Shown here: positions 40,902 to 44,396 of the stretch, piece by piece
How positions within the stretch are numbered: position 1 is the stretch's first letter
How the letters are laid out: each line of letters starts with the position of its first letter
Assembly: GCA_022539475.1 (NCBI GenBank)
Contig: VCMS01000167.1
Location: forward strand, 122,411 to 166,806
Direction: 5' to 3'
Length of the DNA: 44,396 nucleotides
From: Gracilaria domingensis
Lineage: Eukaryota; Rhodophyta; Florideophyceae; Gracilariales; Gracilariaceae
Notes under the pieces: model-generated
Databases searched by the model: none
Told to the model about the DNA's origin: nothing
What the model saw: only the letters and a program-made list of their open reading frames with translations
Translations under genes and position numbers: made by a program

Positions 40902-41762
40902 CTATGATTCATGGTGGTTTTTATCGTGCTGCTTTTCCTCGTAGCCGTACAACAGAGCCACCAACATAATTGTCGAATGTACATCCTCCACGCTTTCGAA
41001 CAGGTTGTGTACTCCACGCGGGATACAATCTTCTTTGACGTGAACGCCGTACACGCCTACCTCATGCAAAGGCCCGTCGCTCAAAGCACTTCCGAACGTC
41101 ACGACGTCATCCGTATCAATAAATCTCGGTTCATTATCCACAAGATTTTCTCCTCCGCTTCCTTTTGTGTATCGCTTGTCCACAATTTCGCAACTTTTAT
41201 CGCCGGGATAGATAACAAACGCATCCATCTTCTGCAACAGGTCCCCAATAGCAGAATCCACTTCTTCTTTCCACTGCCACAGTTTGTTGTACACGAAATT
41301 GGGAAGGCCACTATCACTTCTGGTCTCCACGAACCCCTTGTCATCATCATTCACAATACCATGCCTCCTATTCAAATCCCTTGCCAGGAACAGTAGTCCG
41401 TCAACAGTGTGGTCAAGGGTGTGATCATTGAATGCACCCTTAATTTCCCTCTCGTCAGAGAAACGCATGAAAGCTCCATGATTCGCCGAGACACCAAACT
41501 TATAGTCTCCGAGTCCTTCCATTTTCCCCTCCACGTCGCCCACATCACCCCCTGTGACAAGTCCGAAACCAACACGTTCGTCAATGAACTTCATACACTT
41601 CACAACTTCTTCTGGAATTGACTCTCCTTCTCTTCTCAACGTTCCATCAACGGAACTTAATATACCGTAACCATTGGCATATATGAACTTAGACAAGGTA
41701 TTTGGTGAAATTTCCGCCAAGTCTCTCTGTTCCTCTGCCATTTTTCCTGATACAGTCACCAT
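40902..41762 (-). CDS. HAD-fold protein lacking the catalytic nucleophile (probable pseudoenzyme)
   Basis: 286 residues from ATG 41762. It aligns along its whole length with the neighbouring HAD gene: YANGYGILSSVDGTLRR against FENGYAVISDVDGTLKR, VGFGLVTGGD against VGFGIATGRD, and TFGSALSDG against AFGNASNDG. The first Asp of DxDGT, which forms the phospho-aspartate in HAD enzymes, is Ser37; the second (D39) is kept; the Arg after motif II is Gly. The left arm copy has the same Ser, so the loss predates the duplication. A binding, regulatory or chaperone-like role for the paralogue is an inference; it could equally be a decaying gene, but this copy has kept an open frame. Confidence 0.8.
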   Translation of the reverse strand: MVTVSGKMAEEQRDLAEISPNTLSKFIYANGYGILSSVDGTLRREGESIPEEVVKCMKFIDERVGFGLVTGGDVGDVEGKMEGLGDYKFGVSANHGAFMRFSDEREIKGAFNDHTLDHTVDGLLFLARDLNRRHGIVNDDDKGFVETRSDSGLPNFVYNKLWQWKEEVDSAIGDLLQKMDAFVIYPGDKSCEIVDKRYTKGSGGENLVDNEPRFIDTDDVVTFGSALSDGPLHEVGVYGVHVKEDCIPRGVHNLFESVEDVHSTIMLVALLYGYEEKQHDKNHHES

Positions 41763-42062
41763 ACTGCCACAAGTACCGCATAGACAGGAACTGCATATAC
41801 TTCTCTTAAAAGCAACCTTAAGTGCAGTTTCAGAAGTGTTAGGACGCTACATGTTCAATTGCGAATTGAATGGTGCCACCAATGATGTTAACGATACCGA
41901 GCATTTGGCATGTTGCAATTAGACGCAACTGGACCAAAGACGTATGACATTTGTTCAATTACCAGCCTGCCGCACCTTTTCTATGTTCATATGTATAGCC
42001 TTGTAATAGTATACTACTCTTAATACTCGCAAGACACACATAATTTACTAATCATCTCATTC
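41763..42062. other. Intergenic, right copy
   Basis: 300 bp between two minus-strand genes, counterpart of 4820-5134, including the ttcaattcgcaattgaa palindrome. No gene is seen. Confidence 0.45.
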
Positions 42063-44396
42063 TCATCCACTTCGAGGCGCTCGCAGCCTCATTATTGGCA
42101 AATCGTCATCACTACTACTCTCGAGCACTTCGGTTCTACCGGCGTCCGCTTCCACACCAATCTCCACGACCACTTGGTCTTCGTCCATGTCAACCGCCCC
42201 AACCTCCTTATCGGACAACAGTTCATCCTCCGCCTCCTCCTCCTCGTCACCATTGACAAACGTGGGTCGGAAATCCCGCACCCGATGAACAGCATCAGGT
42301 AGTGCGTAGCCCTCTGGTACCATGTACATGTGGTATCTAACCAGCAAATCCATAGACTCGGGCCTATCCACCTTGTCCTTCCCACTTGCTCCAGCATGTG
42401 TCACATCACCACGGCCCACGAATACAGAGTACGGTGGGATGATTATCTTCTTCGCTGGATACACCTCCGACATCACTCGCAACTGTTGGTTGTTCATCCC
42501 CACCAGTTGATGGCTTCCAGCGCTCACCCAGAGAGGAAAGCCCTCTTTCCCAGAGGCCATTACAAAGTATCCGGGGTTGCCAGTATTCATTGTTTCCTTC
42601 GTAACCAGACCACTGAAGTCGGTGTGCAGCGTCTGGCGCTTGCACTTTCTCGTCGTCCCCAGAAATCGACCACCAGTTTTCGGAGTGTACATCTTCACAG
42701 CTTCCCTTTCATTGTCCCATAGTCCCAAAGCCGCAGCAATTGTACCCATTCGAACATCAAGTAAAGCACGCGACCTTACAACCCACCTGAGCTCCTCATT
42801 ATCCTCCGGCTTCTCCACCGTACCCCAACGTGTCGACATCACTCTCCCCTCAAATGGTCCATCGCTACCGTCCTTCCATCCTTTATCATCGTTGATTATT
42901 TGAACAAACGACTTCTGTTCCTCTCCTTTCCGTATATCCGGCATCGCTCCATACTCATTCTCGAAGAAGTCCACCAACTTCCCCGACACATCTCCGAACT
43001 CCCGAACTTCTTCCAACTCCTCCCATTTAGGGACACCATTATCCGTCGCAAAGCCATCAAGCACGCAATATCCATTCTGCCTTAGCTCAGCTTGCATTCG
43101 GGCGAAGAACATTTGCCCAAATTCGTCATGCTCCTTCGCAGCAACCCACAGCACCTCTTCATCATCCATACCTGTCGGTCGAGTACGAGGATACTGCATA
43201 CCAAATGTCTCCGCCCGTAGGCGATGTTCAGCCCTTGCAGCGTGCCAAAAGACAAGATGGTGTACATCTCTGAGATTCGAGACACTTAGCAGCTCCGACC
43301 TATGTCCCTTCGGCAAGTGAATGACTCTGAGCCAGGGGTCCTTGTGCTCAATTACGTTCTTCCCTTGCCATTCCTGCGGTCTCAGCCTGGCATACCCGCA
43401 CCATGATGGGTTCAGTGGGCCATCATATGGGTCACCTCGAACAAGTCCGTGCTCCTCAGATTCCGGAAGAGCTGTAGGTAACTCGTCATCAAATGACCCC
43501 CCACCTGTCTCTTGCTGATCGTCTGGCGCAGCATCTTTCTCGACGGTGACAACCCGTGGAACTGTCACAGAAAGAAGCTCTTCGTCATCCACAAATGCAG
43601 AACTGCCTGCGTTCTCTGCATTCGCTCCCTCTCCCAATGCCACGAACTGAACCTTCATCGACCTTCCTCTCAGCACATGTTCATTTAGTTGAGACATCAG
43701 GTCATCCGGTGTCATGCTGTTCAGAGTAGATCTCATCTGTTGTGTGAAAGTCTTTCTCCGTTTCTTCCTCGGCGGAGCCCGCTGTTCTTCTTCAGAGCTA
43801 TCCAGAACTTCTATGGCACCTCGATTTCGGCCGTGTTCGATTTCCCTATAACTCACCTGCGCCCGTTCTCGTGCACTTCTTCGCGGCTCCCCTTCTTCAC
43901 TGTCAGATGTTGCAGCAGCAGCAGCGGGAGTCCTCCTCTTTGTCACGGACTGCTTCACTGGTGCAGGGGGCGGAATTACCTTGAGCATCGTCCGCAATCG
44001 ATTCTGAACGGAAGTCGTGGCAGTTCTAATTGAGTTCGTCCTGCTCCGAACACGCGGCAAAGTGTTGAAGTTCACAACTTGTCCCAAAAGGAACTGATAC
44101 ACAGCTGCGTTGTTGTCTGGGTCTTCAACGTCATCTTCATTCGATGGAGTAGAAAGACTGACTTCGCGTTTCAGGAACACTTCCATGGACTCTTCCTCGT
44201 TCAGTTCATTCCTCACTGCTCTAGCCGCGCGGAACAGAGACACTGCTCTATCATAAAAGAAACCTCGAACCTCCTCAAAGCTTTTCCATTGCTTTGTCTT
44301 CGTCGACTTGCCCTTCAATAGAAACATCTGAAGACAATCAAGAATGAAGGAAAACTCCTCGGCATCCAAAACATATAGCGGAGTATGGGACAGATG
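42063..44396 (-). CDS. Putative nuclear Fe(II)/2-oxoglutarate dioxygenase-like protein, 5' end outside window
   Basis: The frame is open from the stop at 42063 to the right edge (777 codons) with no good ATG near the edge, so the start lies beyond. Numbering from codon 44369: residues 1-~130 are helical; ~135-205 are low-complexity, with a Ser/Glu stretch and PPRKKRRK, a strong nuclear localisation signal; the C-terminal half is globular. It has QTLHTDF (H582, D584), GDVTHAGAS (H658) and LLVRYH (R678). The order HxD, H, R fits the double-stranded beta-helix of Fe(II)/2-oxoglutarate oxygenases. The tail is acidic. These enzymes hydroxylate or demethylate proteins, nucleic acids or small molecules; the nuclear signal favours a nuclear substrate. 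The subfamily is not recognised. The left arm has a broken copy. Confidence 0.6.
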   Translation of the reverse strand, partial: HLSHTPLYVLDAEEFSFILDCLQMFLLKGKSTKTKQWKSFEEVRGFFYDRAVSLFRAARAVRNELNEEESMEVFLKREVSLSTPSNEDDVEDPDNNAAVYQFLLGQVVNFNTLPRVRSRTNSIRTATTSVQNRLRTMLKVIPPPAPVKQSVTKRRTPAAAAATSDSEEGEPRRSARERAQVSYREIEHGRNRGAIEVLDSSEEEQRAPPRKKRRKTFTQQMRSTLNSMTPDDLMSQLNEHVLRGRSMKVQFVALGEGANAENAGSSAFVDDEELLSVTVPRVVTVEKDAAPDDQQETGGGSFDDELPTALPESEEHGLVRGDPYDGPLNPSWCGYARLRPQEWQGKNVIEHKDPWLRVIHLPKGHRSELLSVSNLRDVHHLVFWHAARAEHRLRAETFGMQYPRTRPTGMDDEEVLWVAAKEHDEFGQMFFARMQAELRQNGYCVLDGFATDNGVPKWEELEEVREFGDVSGKLVDFFENEYGAMPDIRKGEEQKSFVQIINDDKGWKDGSDGPFEGRVMSTRWGTVEKPEDNEELRWVVRSRALLDVRMGTIAAALGLWDNEREAVKMYTPKTGGRFLGTTRKCKRQTLHTDFSGLVTKETMNTGNPGYFVMASGKEGFPLWVSAGSHQLVGMNNQQLRVMSEVYPAKKIIIPPYSVFVGRGDVTHAGASGKDKVDRPESMDLLVRYHMYMVPEGYALPDAVHRVRDFRPTFVNGDEEEEAEDELLSDKEVGAVDMDEDQVVVEIGVEADAGRTEVLESSSDDDLPIMRLRAPRSG

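Larger units (their letters stand above)
35729..43716. repeat. Right arm of ~8-kb inverted duplication
   Basis: Reverse complement of 3168-11189. The arm's outer end lies inside the dioxygenase-like gene, whose sequence continues uninterrupted to the right, so the right arm is in its native context. All genes open in the left arm are open here too, and two that are broken there are intact here. The one exception is a 13-bp deletion in the epimerase fragment. Confidence 0.95.

Noticed and set aside
3168..43716. Whole region as a composite transposon with the arms as terminal repeats
   Set aside because: The arms carry ordinary host-type genes, no transposase sits in them, no target duplication is seen at the outer borders, and the right arm continues into the native gene.

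Overview
Eukaryotic, repeat-rich, intron-poor nuclear DNA. The eukaryotic call rests on Ty3/gypsy retroelement remnants (one with an orphan chromodomain), two CACTA-type (Plavaka-like) transposases and one candidate 60-bp GTAAGT intron. Most host genes are single-exon and about 0.9 kb. A florideophyte red alga would fit this gene style and transposon load, but nothing in the window proves the lineage, so that is a low-confidence guess.

The dominant structure is a very large inverted duplication. About 8 kb (3168-11189) recurs in reverse complement at 35729-43716, around a 24.5-kb spacer. A hand count over one ~190-bp stretch of the arms found seven differences (about 96% identity), so the arms are real, moderately old copies. 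Each arm carries, from outside inward: a putative nuclear Fe(II)/2-oxoglutarate dioxygenase-like gene; a HAD-fold protein that lacks its nucleophile; a HAD phosphatase-like gene with intact motifs, tail to tail with the former; a ketopantoate-reductase-like oxidoreductase; a truncated ribulose-phosphate 3-epimerase; a triple stem-loop array; and a leucine-zipper protein. The left arm starts in the middle of the dioxygenase gene and has frameshifts in two genes that are open in the right arm. The left arm is therefore probably the derived, decaying copy.

Outer left flank (1-3167): the N-terminal part of a Plavaka-like transposase running off the window edge, then a dense cluster of perfect and imperfect hairpins and a ~342-bp direct repeat split by a hairpin. 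Outer right flank: the dioxygenase gene runs off the right edge.

Spacer (11190-35728): a transposon graveyard. In order it holds a small tail-anchored-type hypothetical protein cut at the arm junction; three copies of a ~237-bp MITE-like repeat, one sitting inside an integrase; a minus-strand gypsy remnant (gag, RT, RNase H, integrase); plus-strand integrase C-terminus and chromodomain fragments; two long unrecognised decayed minus-strand coding stretches (about 12.5-13.3 and 21.2-23.2 kb); two overlapping unrecognised plus-strand ORFs (24.5-26.0 kb); a nearly complete but broken Plavaka-like transposase (26.06-29.27 kb); a second gypsy element with gag, protease and RT that stops after RT (30.07-34.2 kb); and a plus-strand RT relic abutting the right arm. 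No tRNA, rRNA or CRISPR array was seen.
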